A stretch of 64,000 nucleotides of DNA. It comes from Massilia frigida (GTDB taxonomy: Bacteria; Pseudomonadota; Gammaproteobacteria; Burkholderiales; Burkholderiaceae_D). The DNA is taken from positions 1 through 64,000 of the forward strand of contig NZ_WHJG01000014.1 of the NCBI RefSeq assembly GCF_011682175.1. The letters run 5' to 3'. Each line of letters starts with the position of its first letter. Position 1 is the stretch's first letter. Below the pieces are notes generated by a model. The model saw nothing but the letters and a program-made list of their open reading frames with translations. It ran no database searches and was not told the DNA's origin. Positions 1-9,477 of the stretch are shown one piece after another. The translations under genes were made by a program, and so were the position numbers.

Positions 1-1
1 C

Positions 2-2083
2 ATAGCCAACGCTCCGCCGTGCGGGGGCCCACAACCCCCCCGCCGTGTCGGCGAGCGCGTTGCGCGGGGCGCCGGCGGCATGGGGGGCGGGCGCGCCGCG
101 GGCGGCGCGCACGCCGTCCACGTGCACCGATTCGATCAGCACCGTCGGTCCGGCCAGTTCGGGATGCGGACGCTCCGGATCGATCCAGGCCACGCCGTTA
201 CTGGTCGAGAACCACAGCCGGCCGTCGCGGCTGCGCACCGCCGTGGGCAGCGGCAGCACCTGGTACGGGTCGTTGGCCAGCCCGCCCATCAGGTCGTACG
301 AGCGGTAGCCGATGCGGTAATCCGCAGTGGCGTAGGCGCGCGCCAGTTCGGCGGCGGTCAGCTGGAAAATGCCCGAGCGCGAGTGCACCCACAGGTCATC
401 GCCGCTGCCATCCTTGAGCGGCACCACGATGATGGCGTAGATATTGGCGAACAGGCCATTGTCGGGCAGGCGCAGCGCGTGATAGCGCTCGCCGTCGATG
501 TAGCCGATGCCACGCTGGCCGCCGACCCAGGTGCGCTGGCCGTGATGGGTAAGGGCGGTGACGTGGCCAATGTCCATGCCGTCCGCCTGGCCCCAGCGCT
601 TTTCGCCGTCGCCTTCGCGCGTGACCAGCAGGTTGTCGCGGTAGCCGAACCATAGCCGCCCTTTGGCGTCGGCCGAGGCGGTGACCGGCATGCGCTGGTT
701 GGCCGCGGGCGACGGCGGCGGCGTGGCGATCCACACGCCGTCGTGCAGGCGGAACAGGCCAAGGCGGTTGAACGATACCCACAGGTCGCCGGCGGCGTCG
801 CGCGCCATCGCCCGCACCGATGATTCGGCCAGGGCGGCCGGCGGCAGGTCGGCGAATTTTTCCAGGCGCGCGCCGCGCGAGCGCCAGATGCCGGAAGGGC
901 CGCCCATCCAGATGGTGCCCTCAAGATCGCGCATCGCGCACGATACCGGCGCCGGCATGTCCAGCATGTCCATGCCGCCGTCCATCAGGCGCATGGCGGG
1001 CCGGTTGCTCGGTCCCGCCCACAGGCTGCCGTCGTTGCCGGCGACGAGGGCGAAGTTGAGCGACCCGGGTGGAAAGCCGGCCGGCATCAGCGCGCGCTGG
1101 CGGAAGCGGTCCAGCCCCCCGTTGCTGCCGACCCAGAGGTTGCCTTCGCCGTCCTCGAGCATCTTCCAGATGAAGTCCGAACTCAAGCCGTCGCGCGCGG
1201 TAAACGCGGTGCGCGATTTCAGGGCGCCGATGCTGGTGGGGTTGGCGACGTACTGGACGCCGTTGCCGGTGGTGCTGAGCCACAGGCCGCCGCTGCGGTC
1301 GAACAGCAGGCCGATGGCCGGCGTGCCGGTGGCGAGGGAGCCGTAAGTGAGGTGGCCGTCCAGCAGTACCACGCGGTGGATCTTGCCGCTGTAGCGTTCC
1401 GTGAGCCAGATGGCGCCATCGGGCGCCTGCGCGATCTGGCTGACCCAGTCGACCGCCAGGCCGCTGTCGATGAAACGGCGTTCGCCCTTGGGCAGGTACA
1501 GGAGGCGGTTTTCGTTGGCGGCCCACACGGCGCCGCCGCCGTCGACGAAGACAGCGCGCGCTTTTTTGCCGGGGAAGTGCCAGTTGGCGCTGACCAGTTC
1601 CCAGTGGCTGCCGTCGTAGCGCGCCAGGCCGTCGTCGGCGGCGACCCAGACCGCACCGGCGCGGTCGCGCGCGATGCCGTAGATGGCGCCTTCCGGCAGG
1701 TTGGGGCCGGGCAGGTGTTCGCGCATGCCGTGCGGGCCGATCACGCGCACGCCGCCGAAACGCAGGCCGACCCACAGTTCATCGTCGACCGCCAGCAGCG
1801 AAGCGACGATGTTCAGCGTGTTCAGGCCGGGCGCTTCGTAGCGCACGAAGCGAAAGCCGTCGAAGCGGAACAGCGATTCATTGGTGCCCAGCCACAGGTA
1901 GCCGTCGCGCGTCTGGGCGATGGCGCCGACCTGGCTCGGACCGCCGTCGGCCGCGACCCAGCGCCGGTGCTCCAGCTGGTCGAGCGAGCGCACTTGCGCC
2001 TGTGCGGAGGCGCTGAACGCGAGCAGCAGCGCAAGGATGGCCCGGGGCCACCAGCGTGTGCGGGACATGCTGTGCGGTTTCAT
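2..2083 (-). CDS. Secreted two-component-regulator-propeller sensor, 3' end outside window
   Basis: The reading frame runs off the left edge, so 694 N-terminal residues are visible. A basic start followed by AILALLLAFSASAQA is a likely signal peptide. The rest is a chain of short blades with W-x-G style motifs every 40-50 residues (for example GYLWLGT, ELWVGL, NLWVGS, TIWMGG, RLWFGY, RLWFST), the signature of 'two-component regulator propeller' beta-propellers. It ends with VAWIDPERP and VLIESVHVDG, the usual lead into a Y_Y_Y domain. In this family a membrane helix and a kinase or GGDEF output follow, so the protein probably senses a periplasmic ligand. The start ATG has AGGA upstream. The last 25 codons do not look like a Y_Y_Y linker and contain a seven-base homopolymer at 35-41; that could be divergence or a frameshift. 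Confidence 0.85.
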   Translation of the reverse strand, partial: MKPHSMSRTRWWPRAILALLLAFSASAQAQVRSLDQLEHRRWVAADGGPSQVGAIAQTRDGYLWLGTNESLFRFDGFRFVRYEAPGLNTLNIVASLLAVDDELWVGLRFGGVRVIGPHGMREHLPGPNLPEGAIYGIARDRAGAVWVAADDGLARYDGSHWELVSANWHFPGKKARAVFVDGGGAVWAANENRLLYLPKGERRFIDSGLAVDWVSQIAQAPDGAIWLTERYSGKIHRVVLLDGHLTYGSLATGTPAIGLLFDRSGGLWLSTTGNGVQYVANPTSIGALKSRTAFTARDGLSSDFIWKMLEDGEGNLWVGSNGGLDRFRQRALMPAGFPPGSLNFALVAGNDGSLWAGPSNRPAMRLMDGGMDMLDMPAPVSCAMRDLEGTIWMGGPSGIWRSRGARLEKFADLPPAALAESSVRAMARDAAGDLWVSFNRLGLFRLHDGVWIATPPPSPAANQRMPVTASADAKGRLWFGYRDNLLVTREGDGEKRWGQADGMDIGHVTALTHHGQRTWVGGQRGIGYIDGERYHALRLPDNGLFANIYAIIVVPLKDGSGDDLWVHSRSGIFQLTAAELARAYATADYRIGYRSYDLMGGLANDPYQVLPLPTAVRSRDGRLWFSTSNGVAWIDPERPHPELAGPTVLIESVHVDGVRAARGAPAPHAAGAPRNALADTAGGLWAPARRSVGY

Positions 2084-2160
2084 ACGTTGTTCGTCCTGTT
2101 CGCTGCGCGCTCGGCCGGTCGCTGTTCATGGCGCGCGATGATACCATCCGCGCCGTGGCA

Positions 2161-2709
2161 TCAAGCGGGTGAGCGCGGGCGCAGCCACATCGCGGCGACG
2201 ACCACGTGCACGATGGAGCCGGCTGGCGCGTACCACAGGGCGAGCGGGATCGCGAGCGCATACAGCAGCATCGACGCCAGGTTCTTGCGTTCCATCCAGC
2301 TCGGGTGCGCGCTGCCCGCGCCGCGCCGGCGCAGCACCTCGTCGAGCACCACGAAGCCGATGGAGCACATCAGCAGCACCGCGCCGTACATGGCCACCGG
2401 GACCGATTCGAACGGATGTTCGCCGGCCCAGGCGGTGACGAACGGGATCAGCGAAATCCAGAACAGCAGGTGCAGGTTGGCCCACATGGCCAGGCCGTCG
2501 ACCTTCTGCACCTGGTCGAACAGGTAGTGGTGGTTGATCCAGTAGATGCCCACGTAGATGAAGCTGAGCAGGTAGCGCAGCATCACCGGCAGTACCGGCG
2601 CCAGGTCGTGCGGCGCCGTGCCGTGCGGGGTTTTCAGTTCCAGCACCATGATGGTGATGATGATGGCGATGACGCCATCGCTGAACGCTTCGAGGCGGAC
2701 TTTGTTCAT
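2161..2709 (-). CDS. TMEM175-family (DUF1211) membrane protein
   Basis: A 182-residue integral membrane protein. The N-terminus reads RLEAFSDGVIAIIITIMVLE, the hallmark RxxxFSDGV motif of the TMEM175/DUF1211 family, followed by a conserved IYWINHHYLFDQV helix and further hydrophobic segments; about six transmembrane helices are expected. Bacterial TMEM175 homologues form potassium-permeable channels, so ion conduction is the best guess, but that rests on the family. The start ATG overlaps the stop of the upstream DUF1275 gene in an ATGA, so the two are translationally coupled and in one operon with the alpha/beta hydrolase further upstream. Confidence 0.88.
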   Translation of the reverse strand: MNKVRLEAFSDGVIAIIITIMVLELKTPHGTAPHDLAPVLPVMLRYLLSFIYVGIYWINHHYLFDQVQKVDGLAMWANLHLLFWISLIPFVTAWAGEHPFESVPVAMYGAVLLMCSIGFVVLDEVLRRRGAGSAHPSWMERKNLASMLLYALAIPLALWYAPAGSIVHVVVAAMWLRPRSPA

Positions 2710-3392
2710 GCGGGCCCCTTGGCCGGTTCGGGCAGCGCCATTTCGGCGCACAGGATGGCGATCGGGACGAGCAGCGCGATGAAGCCGAACGCCATGAACG
2801 CAAAGGCGGCGGCGATGGCGCCGGTGCCGAAGGCCAGCAGGGGCCAGAAGAATTTGCCGCAGCGCGCGCTGATGGCGGCGTCGCCGGCGCCGCGCAGCAC
2901 GTCGATGCTGTCGATGACGACCTGGGTCACGTTCCCGGTCATCATGGAGGTGGGCGCCAGTTGCGCGAGCAGCAGGCGGCTGCTGGCGCTGTGTGCGCCC
3001 ATGGCGGCAGTGCCTGACAGGCCTGCCGTCATGGCCAGGAAGGAGGCGCCCTCGCCGATGGGCGCGGCGGCCATCCCGGCCAGCATGAAGCCGGCCAGCA
3101 GGACCACTTGCAGCAGCAAGGCCAGTTTCAGCACCGGCCACTGGCGCCGTTCGGCGGCGAGGATCAGCAGGCGCGCCATGGCGATGCCCGCGATGAAGGC
3201 GGGGAAGGCCAGGAACTTGAGCAGGATCGACGCCTTGGAAGCGTCGGCCAGCGCAACCCCGATCAACACGAAGTTGCCGGTCACATGGGCGGTGAACAAT
3301 CCGAACAGGGCGACGAAGCCCAGGGTGTCCACGTAGCCCGCCAGGAAGCCCATGTCGATGCTGCGAAGGCGGTTGCGCTGGTCGGGAGTCAC
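2706..3392 (-). CDS. YoaK-family (DUF1275) membrane protein
   Basis: A 228-residue membrane protein of the DUF1275/YoaK family. The N-terminal [20 protein letters not shown] followed by [11 protein letters not shown] is the family's diagnostic block, and a second conserved block ([12 protein letters not shown]) lies mid-protein; six or so hydrophobic segments are visible. Function is unknown for the family. I place the start at the GTG at 3392 because it overlaps the hydrolase stop codon as GTGA and gives the usual short N-terminus before the first helix; an internal ATG 14 codons on is the alternative. Middle gene of a three-gene coupled operon. Confidence 0.85.
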   Translation of the reverse strand: MTPDQRNRLRSIDMGFLAGYVDTLGFVALFGLFTAHVTGNFVLIGVALADASKASILLKFLAFPAFIAGIAMARLLILAAERRQWPVLKLALLLQVVLLAGFMLAGMAAAPIGEGASFLAMTAGLSGTAAMGAHSASSRLLLAQLAPTSMMTGNVTQVVIDSIDVLRGAGDAAISARCGKFFWPLLAFGTGAIAAAFAFMAFGFIALLVPIAILCAEMALPEPAKGPA

Positions 3393-4351
3393 GATTTGGC
3401 GAAAGCGAGAATGTCGGCGTTGACCTTGTCCTTGTGGGTGTCGGTCAGGCCGTGCGGGGCGCCGGGGTAGATAATCAGCTTGGCGTCCTTGACGATGGCG
3501 GCAGACGCCTTGCCGGCGGCGTCGATCGGCACGATCTGGTCGTCGGCGCCGTGGATGATCAGGGTCGGCTTGTCGAACTTTTTCAGGTCGGCGCGGAAGT
3601 CGGTTTCGGAGAACGCCTTGATCGAATCGTAGGTGTTCTTGTGGCCGGCCATCATGCCCTGCATCCACCAGGCGTTGATCAGGCCTTGCGATGGCTTGGC
3701 GCCAGGGCGGTTGAAGCCGTAGAACGGGCCGGAGGCGAGGTCGAGGTAGAACTGCGAGCGGTCCTTGACGCAGGCGCTGCGGATGCCGTCGAAGACATCC
3801 ATCGGCAGGCCGCCCGGGTTGTCGGCGGTTTTGAGCATGAGCGGCGGGACCGCCGAGATCAGGCCGAGTTTGGCGACGCGCTTGGTGCCGTGGCGGCCGA
3901 CGTAGCGGGCCACTTCGCCGCCACCGGTCGAGAAGCCGATCAGGATGGCGTTTTTCAGGTCCAGCGCTTCGATGACCTGGGCCAGGTCGTCGGCGTAGTG
4001 GTCCATGTCGTTGCCGGTCCAGGGCTGGCTGGAACGGCCGTGGCCACGGCGGTCGTGGGCGATGACGCGGAAGCCATTGTTCGCAAGGTGGAACATCTGC
4101 GATTCCCAGCTGTCGCTGTTCAGGGGCCAGCCGTGGCAGAACACGACCGGCTGGCCGGTGCCCCAGTCTTTGTAATACAGTTCGACGCCGTCTTTGGTGG
4201 TGATGGTGCTGGAGGTGCGTTTGATGGCGGCGACGGGTGCTGCCTGGGCGCTGGAGGTGAGGGCGGCCAGCGGGATGGCGGCGGCCAGGGAAGCGCCGGC
4301 GGTGATGGCTGCGCGGCGGGAGAGGGTTTTCTGGTTGTCGTTTGTGGACAT
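3389..4351 (-). CDS. Tat-exported alpha/beta hydrolase (non-heme chloroperoxidase-like)
   Basis: A 320-residue hydrolase. The N-terminus carries a twin-arginine motif ([11 protein letters not shown]) followed by a hydrophobic stretch ending SAQA, indicating Tat export. The mature part has the oxyanion loop [12 protein letters not shown], nucleophile elbow GFSTGG (Ser), the acid in HGADDQIVP and the catalytic His in GAPHGLTD, all as in the chloroperoxidase/esterase branch of the alpha/beta-hydrolase fold. The substrate is unknown; many relatives are esterases or perhydrolases. The start at 4351 lacks a strong Shine-Dalgarno; an in-frame alternative lies 17 codons upstream but would put extra residues before the Tat signal. 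First gene of the coupled operon with the DUF1275 and TMEM175-like genes. Confidence 0.9.
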   Translation of the reverse strand: MSTNDNQKTLSRRAAITAGASLAAAIPLAALTSSAQAAPVAAIKRTSSTITTKDGVELYYKDWGTGQPVVFCHGWPLNSDSWESQMFHLANNGFRVIAHDRRGHGRSSQPWTGNDMDHYADDLAQVIEALDLKNAILIGFSTGGGEVARYVGRHGTKRVAKLGLISAVPPLMLKTADNPGGLPMDVFDGIRSACVKDRSQFYLDLASGPFYGFNRPGAKPSQGLINAWWMQGMMAGHKNTYDSIKAFSETDFRADLKKFDKPTLIIHGADDQIVPIDAAGKASAAIVKDAKLIIYPGAPHGLTDTHKDKVNADILAFAKS

Positions 4352-4386
4352 GGTAGGTATATTTTTGTAGGTGCTTGATTTAACCA

Positions 4387-4527
4387 CCGTCGTTCCTGGC
4401 ATTGCCAGAAACGACTTCCCGTACAGGGGTGGGCGCCCCGGCGATAACCCAAGTTTTGCGCTCCGTCTGCGGCACTTACCTGGGTTCCCGCCGAGTGCCG
4501 CCTTGGCGCGGGAACGACGGCATTTTT
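4387..4527. repeat. Dispersed intergenic palindromic repeat
   Basis: This gap holds a sequence beginning GTCGTTCCTGGCATTGCCAG and continuing AAACGACTTCCCG, which matches the reverse complement of the repeat at 7464-7516 with few differences. A second part, GAGTGCCGCCTTGGCGCGGG followed by AACGACGG, is close to a segment at 35234-35262. The elements look like REP-type repeats, and no gene is visible between the two flanking minus-strand genes. Confidence 0.6.
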
Positions 4528-5211
4528 TTAGCGTGCCGGTACTGGCGCCAGCACTTCGTGTTCGCCCGTCGTGCGTTCGGCTGCCTTGTGCACCATCGTG
4601 TAGGCGTAATCGACGCCCATGCCGTACGCGCCCGAGTGTTCGCGCACGATCGCCATTACCGCGTCATAGGTCTCGCGGTGTGCCCAGTCGCGCTGCCATT
4701 CCAGCATCACCTGCTGCCAGGTCACCGGCACCACGCCGGCCTGGATCATGCGCTGCATCGCGTAGTCGTGCGCTTCCTTCGAGGTGCCACCCGATGCATC
4801 GGCCACCATGTAGATCTCGTAGTCGCCTTCCGCCATGGCGCACAGCGCGAAGCTGTTGTTGCACACTTCCGTCCACAAACCGGCCACGATGACCTTTTTG
4901 CGGCCGTTGGCTTTCAAGGCATCGCGCACCTTCTGGTCATCCCACGAATTCATCGAGCTGCGCTCAAGGATCTTCTGGCCCGGGAACACGTCCAGCAGTT
5001 CCGGATAGGTGTGGCCGGAAAACGCTTGCGTTTCGACGGTGGTGATCACGGTCGGGATGTTGAACGCCTTGGCGGCCTTGGCCAGCGCCACCGTGTTGTT
5101 CTTGAGGACCTGGCGGTCGATCGACTGCACGCCAAACGCCATTTGCGGCTGGTGGTCGATGAAGATCAGTTGCGAGTTGTGTGGCGTCAGGACGTCGAGT
5201 TTCGGATTCAT
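4528..5211 (-). CDS. Isochorismatase-like (YcaC-type) hydrolase
   Basis: A 227-residue cysteine hydrolase of the isochorismatase fold, closest in appearance to the YcaC group. Visible features are the acidic residue in [10 protein letters not shown] (Asp19), the conserved RSSMNSWDD block and GLWTEVCNN with the nucleophile Cys117, then VADASGG. YcaC-type enzymes have uncertain physiological substrates. The ATG at 5211 is chosen over a GTG three codons upstream because AGGAG lies 8 nt before it. It is the last gene of a minus-strand operon after the XapX and amidohydrolase genes, with a 33-nt gap to the latter; the pairing suggests a small amide- or ester-degrading pathway. Confidence 0.9.
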   Translation of the reverse strand: MNPKLDVLTPHNSQLIFIDHQPQMAFGVQSIDRQVLKNNTVALAKAAKAFNIPTVITTVETQAFSGHTYPELLDVFPGQKILERSSMNSWDDQKVRDALKANGRKKVIVAGLWTEVCNNSFALCAMAEGDYEIYMVADASGGTSKEAHDYAMQRMIQAGVVPVTWQQVMLEWQRDWAHRETYDAVMAIVREHSGAYGMGVDYAYTMVHKAAERTTGEHEVLAPVPAR

Positions 5212-5244
5212 GCAATGCACTCCTTGGTTGAAAAATTGGGTTGG

Positions 5245-7089
5245 TCAGAACGCGAAGCAGTTGCAGCCGAGCGCACCCCAGAAGCCGTTATGGCTGGTCA
5301 CAGGAACGGTCGATTTGCGCGCGATGCCATGGGCATGGCCATGCACGCCGCAAGACCCGGCGCACAGGTGCGGCAGCGCCGTGCGGCTTGCCGCTGGCCG
5401 GTAATGGCCGCCGAAGGTCTTCACGGGCGACCAGTCGGGCAGCACGGGAATCGGGGCCGGCGCCAGCGGCGCGAAGTCGCCGGCGCCGTATACCACCTTG
5501 CCGCCGACCACCGTGAGCACCGATTCGAGCGCCTTGATGTCGTCGTCAAGCACGCTGAAAAAGTCGGCCGACAGCACCGCCAGGTCGGCCAGCTGTCCTG
5601 CCTTGATACGGCCCTTCTGGTGCTGCTCGCTGGAGAACCAGGCGCTGCCCGAGGTCCACAGTTCGAGCGCGGTGGCGCGCGGCATCTGCTGGTCGGCGCC
5701 ATACAGGCGCAAGCCGCCGACGGTCCGGCCGGACACCAGCCAGTACAGCGCGGTCCACGGGTTGTAGCTGGCCACGCGGGTGGCGTCGGTGCCGGCGCCG
5801 ACCGGCACGCCGGCCTCCAGCATGCGTGCGATGGGCGGGGTGTGGCGGGCCGCTTCGGCGCCGTAGCGTTCGACGAAATACTCGCCCTGGAAGGCCATGC
5901 GGTGCTGGATCGCGATGCCGCCGCCGAGCGCGCGCACGCGGTCGATATTGCGCGGGGTGATGGTTTCGGCGTGGTCGAACATCCAGCGCAGGCCGTCGAA
6001 GGGAATGTCGCGGTTGACCTTTTCAAACACGTCGAGCATGCGCGAGATCGATTCATCGTAGGTGGCGTGCAGGCGGAACGGCCAGCGCTGTTCGACCAGG
6101 TGGCGCACGACTTTTTCGAGTTCGTCTTCCATGCCGGCGGCCAGTTCGGGACGCGGTTCGAGGAAATCCTCGAAGTCGGCGGCCGAGAACACCAGCATTT
6201 CGCCGGCGCCGTTGTGGCGGTAGTAGTCGCTGCCGTCGCCCGGCTTGATCAATCTGCTCCAGGCCTGGAAGTCCTGCAGTTCGGCGCCCTTGTTTTGGGT
6301 GAACAGGTTGTAGGCGATGCGCACCGTGAGCTGGTTGTCGCGCGCGAGCTGGTCGACGATGGCGTAATCGTCGGGGAAGTTCTGGAAGCCGCCGCCGGCG
6401 TCGATCACGCTGGTCACGCCCAGGCGATTGAGTTCGCGCATGAACTGGCGCGTGGAGTTGACCTGGTGTTCGAGCGGCAGGGCAGGGCCCTTGGCCAGGG
6501 TGGCGTACAGGATCATCGCGTTGGGCCGGGCGATCAGCATGCCGGTCGGGTTGCCGGCGGCGTCGCGCACGATTTCGCCGCCCGGCGGGTTGGGCGTGTC
6601 GCGGGTGTAGCCGACCGCCCGCAGCGCGGCGCGGTTGAGCAGGGCGCGGTCGTACAGGTGCAGCACGAAGACCGGCGTGTCGGGGGCGGCGGCGTTGAGT
6701 TCCTCGATGGTCGGCATGCGCTTTTCGGCGAACTGGAATTCGGTCCAGCCGCCGACCACGCGTACCCATTGCGGCGATGGCGTGCGTGCGGCCTGTTCGC
6801 GCAGCATGCGCATGGCATCGGCCAGCGAGGGCACGCCTTCCCAGCGCAGTTCCAGGTTGTAGTTCAGGCCTCCGCGGATCAGGTGCATGTGCGAGTCGTT
6901 CAGGCCCGGGATGACAGTGCGGCCGGCCAGGTCGATGACCTGGGTGCTGGCGTCGCGGTGGCGCATCACGTCGGCGCAATCGCCCACCGCGATGAAGCGC
7001 TCGCCGCCGATGGCGACCGCGTTGGCGGCCGGGTTGGAACGGTCGGTGGTGTGGAAGCGGCCGTTGATCAGGATGAGGGAGGCGCTCAT
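5245..7089 (-). CDS. YtcJ-like metal-dependent amidohydrolase
   Basis: A 614-residue protein of the amidohydrolase superfamily, YtcJ-like branch (amidohydrolase_3). The N-terminal beta-sandwich strand LILINGRFHTTD leads to VIPGLNDSHMHLI with the HxH metal pair, FDHAETI supplies a further His, and VPVGAGTDATRV supplies the catalytic Asp; GQLADLAVLSADFF is the usual return to the sandwich domain. The C-terminal tail is unusually rich in Cys, His and Gly. The substrate cannot be told from sequence. The ATG overlaps the stop of the upstream XapX gene (ATGA), so the two are coupled, and the isochorismatase-like gene follows in the same direction. Confidence 0.9.
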   Translation of the reverse strand: MSASLILINGRFHTTDRSNPAANAVAIGGERFIAVGDCADVMRHRDASTQVIDLAGRTVIPGLNDSHMHLIRGGLNYNLELRWEGVPSLADAMRMLREQAARTPSPQWVRVVGGWTEFQFAEKRMPTIEELNAAAPDTPVFVLHLYDRALLNRAALRAVGYTRDTPNPPGGEIVRDAAGNPTGMLIARPNAMILYATLAKGPALPLEHQVNSTRQFMRELNRLGVTSVIDAGGGFQNFPDDYAIVDQLARDNQLTVRIAYNLFTQNKGAELQDFQAWSRLIKPGDGSDYYRHNGAGEMLVFSAADFEDFLEPRPELAAGMEDELEKVVRHLVEQRWPFRLHATYDESISRMLDVFEKVNRDIPFDGLRWMFDHAETITPRNIDRVRALGGGIAIQHRMAFQGEYFVERYGAEAARHTPPIARMLEAGVPVGAGTDATRVASYNPWTALYWLVSGRTVGGLRLYGADQQMPRATALELWTSGSAWFSSEQHQKGRIKAGQLADLAVLSADFFSVLDDDIKALESVLTVVGGKVVYGAGDFAPLAPAPIPVLPDWSPVKTFGGHYRPAASRTALPHLCAGSCGVHGHAHGIARKSTVPVTSHNGFWGALGCNCFAF

Positions 7090-7334
7090 GCCGGGTCCTT
7101 GTCTTGTGCTGGCGCTTGCAGGCCGGTGATTTTTGGGGCGCATTCGGTGGCGAACCAGGCGCTCGTGAGCGGTTCGCCGGCGATGACGCGCTTGGCGATC
7201 GGGACCATCTGTTCGCCGATCAGCATTCCAAGCAGGCCCAGCAGTGCGATGGCTGGCGGGGCGGGCGAACGCACCTGGATCAGTGCGTAGATGATCCCTA
7301 CCAGCACGCCGGCTCCGATCGACATCAGATACAT
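7086..7334 (-). CDS. XapX-domain small membrane protein
   Basis: An 82-residue protein with two hydrophobic segments, MSIGAGVLVGIIYALI and AIALLGLLGMLIGEQ, joined by a short VRSPAPP turn. This is the compact XapX domain, a family of unknown function usually found next to metabolic enzymes. A clear AGGAG sits 6 nt before the ATG. It heads the XapX-amidohydrolase-isochorismatase operon and overlaps the second gene by 4 nt. The last 30 residues are hydrophilic and not part of the domain. Confidence 0.85.
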   Translation of the reverse strand: MYLMSIGAGVLVGIIYALIQVRSPAPPAIALLGLLGMLIGEQMVPIAKRVIAGEPLTSAWFATECAPKITGLQAPAQDKDPA

Positions 7335-7455
7335 TGCTCACTCCTTCAGGTGGCGCAGGGCCGAATGCCGGTCCTGTCGCAAACGAGTATGGAAGGCGGG
7401 GCGCGGGCGCGATAGAATCAGGATGCTGTTTTTGCCAGTCGTTGCCGGAACCTCC

Positions 7456-7517
7456 CTTACGGCGTCGTTCCCGCCTGCGCGGGAAGTCGTTTCTGCCAAT
7501 GGCAGGAACGACGGGTA
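7456..7517. repeat. Dispersed palindromic repeat (REP-like)
   Basis: Contains GTCGTTCCCGCCTGCGCGGG then AAGTCGTTTCTGCCAATGGC followed by AGGAACGACGG: nested inverted repeats whose outer arms are GTCGTTCC and GGAACGAC. The reverse complement recurs at 4389 and a shorter relative at 54750. It lies between divergent genes, so it overlaps or borders both promoter regions. Confidence 0.65.
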
Positions 7518-7552
7518 GGTGGGGCGATATCTACCTATTTATGCCAAGGCTC

Positions 7553-9259
7553 ATGAAAAAACTTCTTATTCCCGTCCTCCTGATGCTGGCCGGCGCCAGC
7601 GCCACCGCCGGGCAGCCCGCCAGCGTCGCCCAACTGAACCAGATGGCCAAGCGCTTCGCGCCGGTCGACCTGCGCGCCGATACCTCGACCCTGTCCAAAG
7701 GCGACAAGGCCGCCATCGTCAAACTGATCGAAGCGGCCAAGATCATCGATACCTTACAGTTGCGCCAGCGCTGGGCCCACAACGAAGCCCTGTGGAGCGC
7801 GCTCAAGAAAGACAAAAGCGCCGTCGGCAAGGCGCGCCTGAATTATTTTTGGCTGAACAAAGGCCCGTGGTCCATCCTCGACGGTAACGACTCCTTCATG
7901 CCCGCCACCTACGCCGGCATCACCATCCCGGCCAAGAAACCGGAAGGCGCCAATTTCTACCCCGAAGGCGCGACCAAGGCGTCGCTGGAAGCGTGGATGA
8001 ACGCGCTCGCGCCCAAGGACAAGGAACAGGCGCAGTGGTTCTTCACCACCATCCGCACTGGCGCCGAGGGCAAATTCAAGACCGTCACCTACGCCGGGGA
8101 ATACAAGGCCGAGCTGGAAAAACTGGCCGCGCTGCTGCGCGACGCGGCGGCATCGACCGCCAATGCCTCGCTCAAGAAATTCCTGACCCTGCGCGCCGAT
8201 GCGTTTTTATCGAACGATTACCTGGCCTCGGATTTCGCGTGGATGGATCTCGATTCCCCGGTCGATATCACCATCGGCCCTTACGAGACGTATAACGATG
8301 AACTGTTCGGATACAAGGCGGCGTTCGAGGCGTACGTGAATATCCGCGATGAGAAAGAAACCCGGAAGCTCGATTTCTTCAGCAAGCACATGCAGGAACT
8401 GGAAGACAACCTGCCGCTCGACAAGCAGTACCGCAATCCCAAGGTCGGTGCGCTCGCGCCGATGGTGGTGGTCAACCAGGTGTATGGCGCCGGCGACGGC
8501 AATATGGGCGTGCAGACGGCCGCCTACAACCTGCCGAACGATGAGCGGATCATCAGCCAACGCGGTTCCAGGCGCGTGATGCTGAAAAATATCCAGGAAG
8601 CGAAGTTCACATCGACCCTGACGCCGATCACCAGACTGGTGCTGCGGCCGGAAGCGCAAAAGGACCTCGATTTCGACTCCTTCTTCACGCACATCCTGGC
8701 GCATGAAATCACCCATGGCCTCGGTCCCCACAGCACCACCCAGGATGGCAAGCCGTCGACCCCGCGCCAGGACCTGAAAGACGCGTATTCGACCATCGAG
8801 GAAGCCAAGGCCGACATGGCCGGCCTGTGGGCGCTGGCGTACATGATGGACAAGGGCCAGCTGAAAGACACGCTGGGGCAGGGCGAACTGGCCGAGCGCA
8901 AGCTGTATAACACCTTCCTGGCATCGGCATTTCGCACGCTGCATTTCGGCCTGACCGATTCGCACGCGCGCGGCATGGCGATCCAGCTCAATTACCTGCT
9001 CGATCAGGGCGGCTTCGTGTCGCACGGCGACGGCACGTTCTCGGTCGATTTCAAGAAGATCAAGCAGGCGGTGATCGACCTGAACCGCGAATTCCTGACC
9101 ATCGAAGCCACTGGCGACTATGCCCGCGCCAAGGAGATGATGGCCAGGTACGTGGTGATCCGCCCGGATGTGCAGAAGGCGCTCGACAAGATGAAATCGG
9201 TGCCGAACGATATCCGGCCGGCATTCACCACGGCGGCGGCATTGGCGAAGGCAAAATGA
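7553..9259 (+). CDS. Secreted M49-type (dipeptidyl-peptidase III-like) zinc peptidase
   Basis: A 568-residue protein with an N-terminal signal peptide (KKLLIPVLLMLAGASATA). The zinc site is HEITH at residues 384-388 in ILAHEITHGLG, with the second motif EEAKAD at 416-421; this spacing and the EExxAD glutamate match bacterial relatives of dipeptidyl peptidase III, which use HExxH in place of the eukaryotic HExxxH. VLRPEAQKDLDFDSFFTHIL before the zinc site is also typical. It should cleave dipeptides from peptides in the periplasm. I prefer the ATG at 7553 (AAGG just upstream) to the ATG four codons earlier. Monocistronic, with the REP-like repeat in its leader region. Confidence 0.85.
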   Translation: MKKLLIPVLLMLAGASATAGQPASVAQLNQMAKRFAPVDLRADTSTLSKGDKAAIVKLIEAAKIIDTLQLRQRWAHNEALWSALKKDKSAVGKARLNYFWLNKGPWSILDGNDSFMPATYAGITIPAKKPEGANFYPEGATKASLEAWMNALAPKDKEQAQWFFTTIRTGAEGKFKTVTYAGEYKAELEKLAALLRDAAASTANASLKKFLTLRADAFLSNDYLASDFAWMDLDSPVDITIGPYETYNDELFGYKAAFEAYVNIRDEKETRKLDFFSKHMQELEDNLPLDKQYRNPKVGALAPMVVVNQVYGAGDGNMGVQTAAYNLPNDERIISQRGSRRVMLKNIQEAKFTSTLTPITRLVLRPEAQKDLDFDSFFTHILAHEITHGLGPHSTTQDGKPSTPRQDLKDAYSTIEEAKADMAGLWALAYMMDKGQLKDTLGQGELAERKLYNTFLASAFRTLHFGLTDSHARGMAIQLNYLLDQGGFVSHGDGTFSVDFKKIKQAVIDLNREFLTIEATGDYARAKEMMARYVVIRPDVQKALDKMKSVPNDIRPAFTTAAALAKAK

Positions 9260-9425
9260 GCGTGCCGGCTGCGCCGCTATCGACGCGCCGGCCCGGCAAG
9301 ATTGCCAGCACTAACATTGTTGCTGACCAGTGGGAAACGATCTGATTGTTTGCGCCAGCGCTAGCTTGACATAGCGCCATGTTGAGAATTTTCCACAAGG
9401 AAAGATATTTCTCCCAAAGCGTCCG

Positions 9426-9465
9426 GGAGGTCTATATTATTGCTCTTAGGCATTTATAGACCTCC
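9426..9465 (+). promoter_or_regulatory. Perfect 11-bp inverted repeat just before a ribosome binding site
   Basis: GGAGGTCTATA (9426-9436) and TATAGACCTCC (9455-9465) are exact reverse complements separated by 18 nt. The right arm ends one base before TGAGGA, the ribosome binding site of the HExxH gene starting at 9478. It could be a repressor operator or an mRNA hairpin at the start of the transcript; the left arm itself contains GGAGG. There is no T-run after it, so it is not a simple terminator. Confidence 0.6.
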
Positions 9466-9477
9466 TGAGGAAACGCC

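Noticed and set aside
2-80. Firm claim of a frameshift in the propeller sensor at the C7 run
   Set aside because: The gene leaves the window here and neither frame gives a recognisable Y_Y_Y start, so it cannot be decided.
4402-7290. 962-residue plus-strand frame
   Set aside because: Antisense to the isochorismatase-like and amidohydrolase genes, with low-complexity composition; an effect of high G+C.
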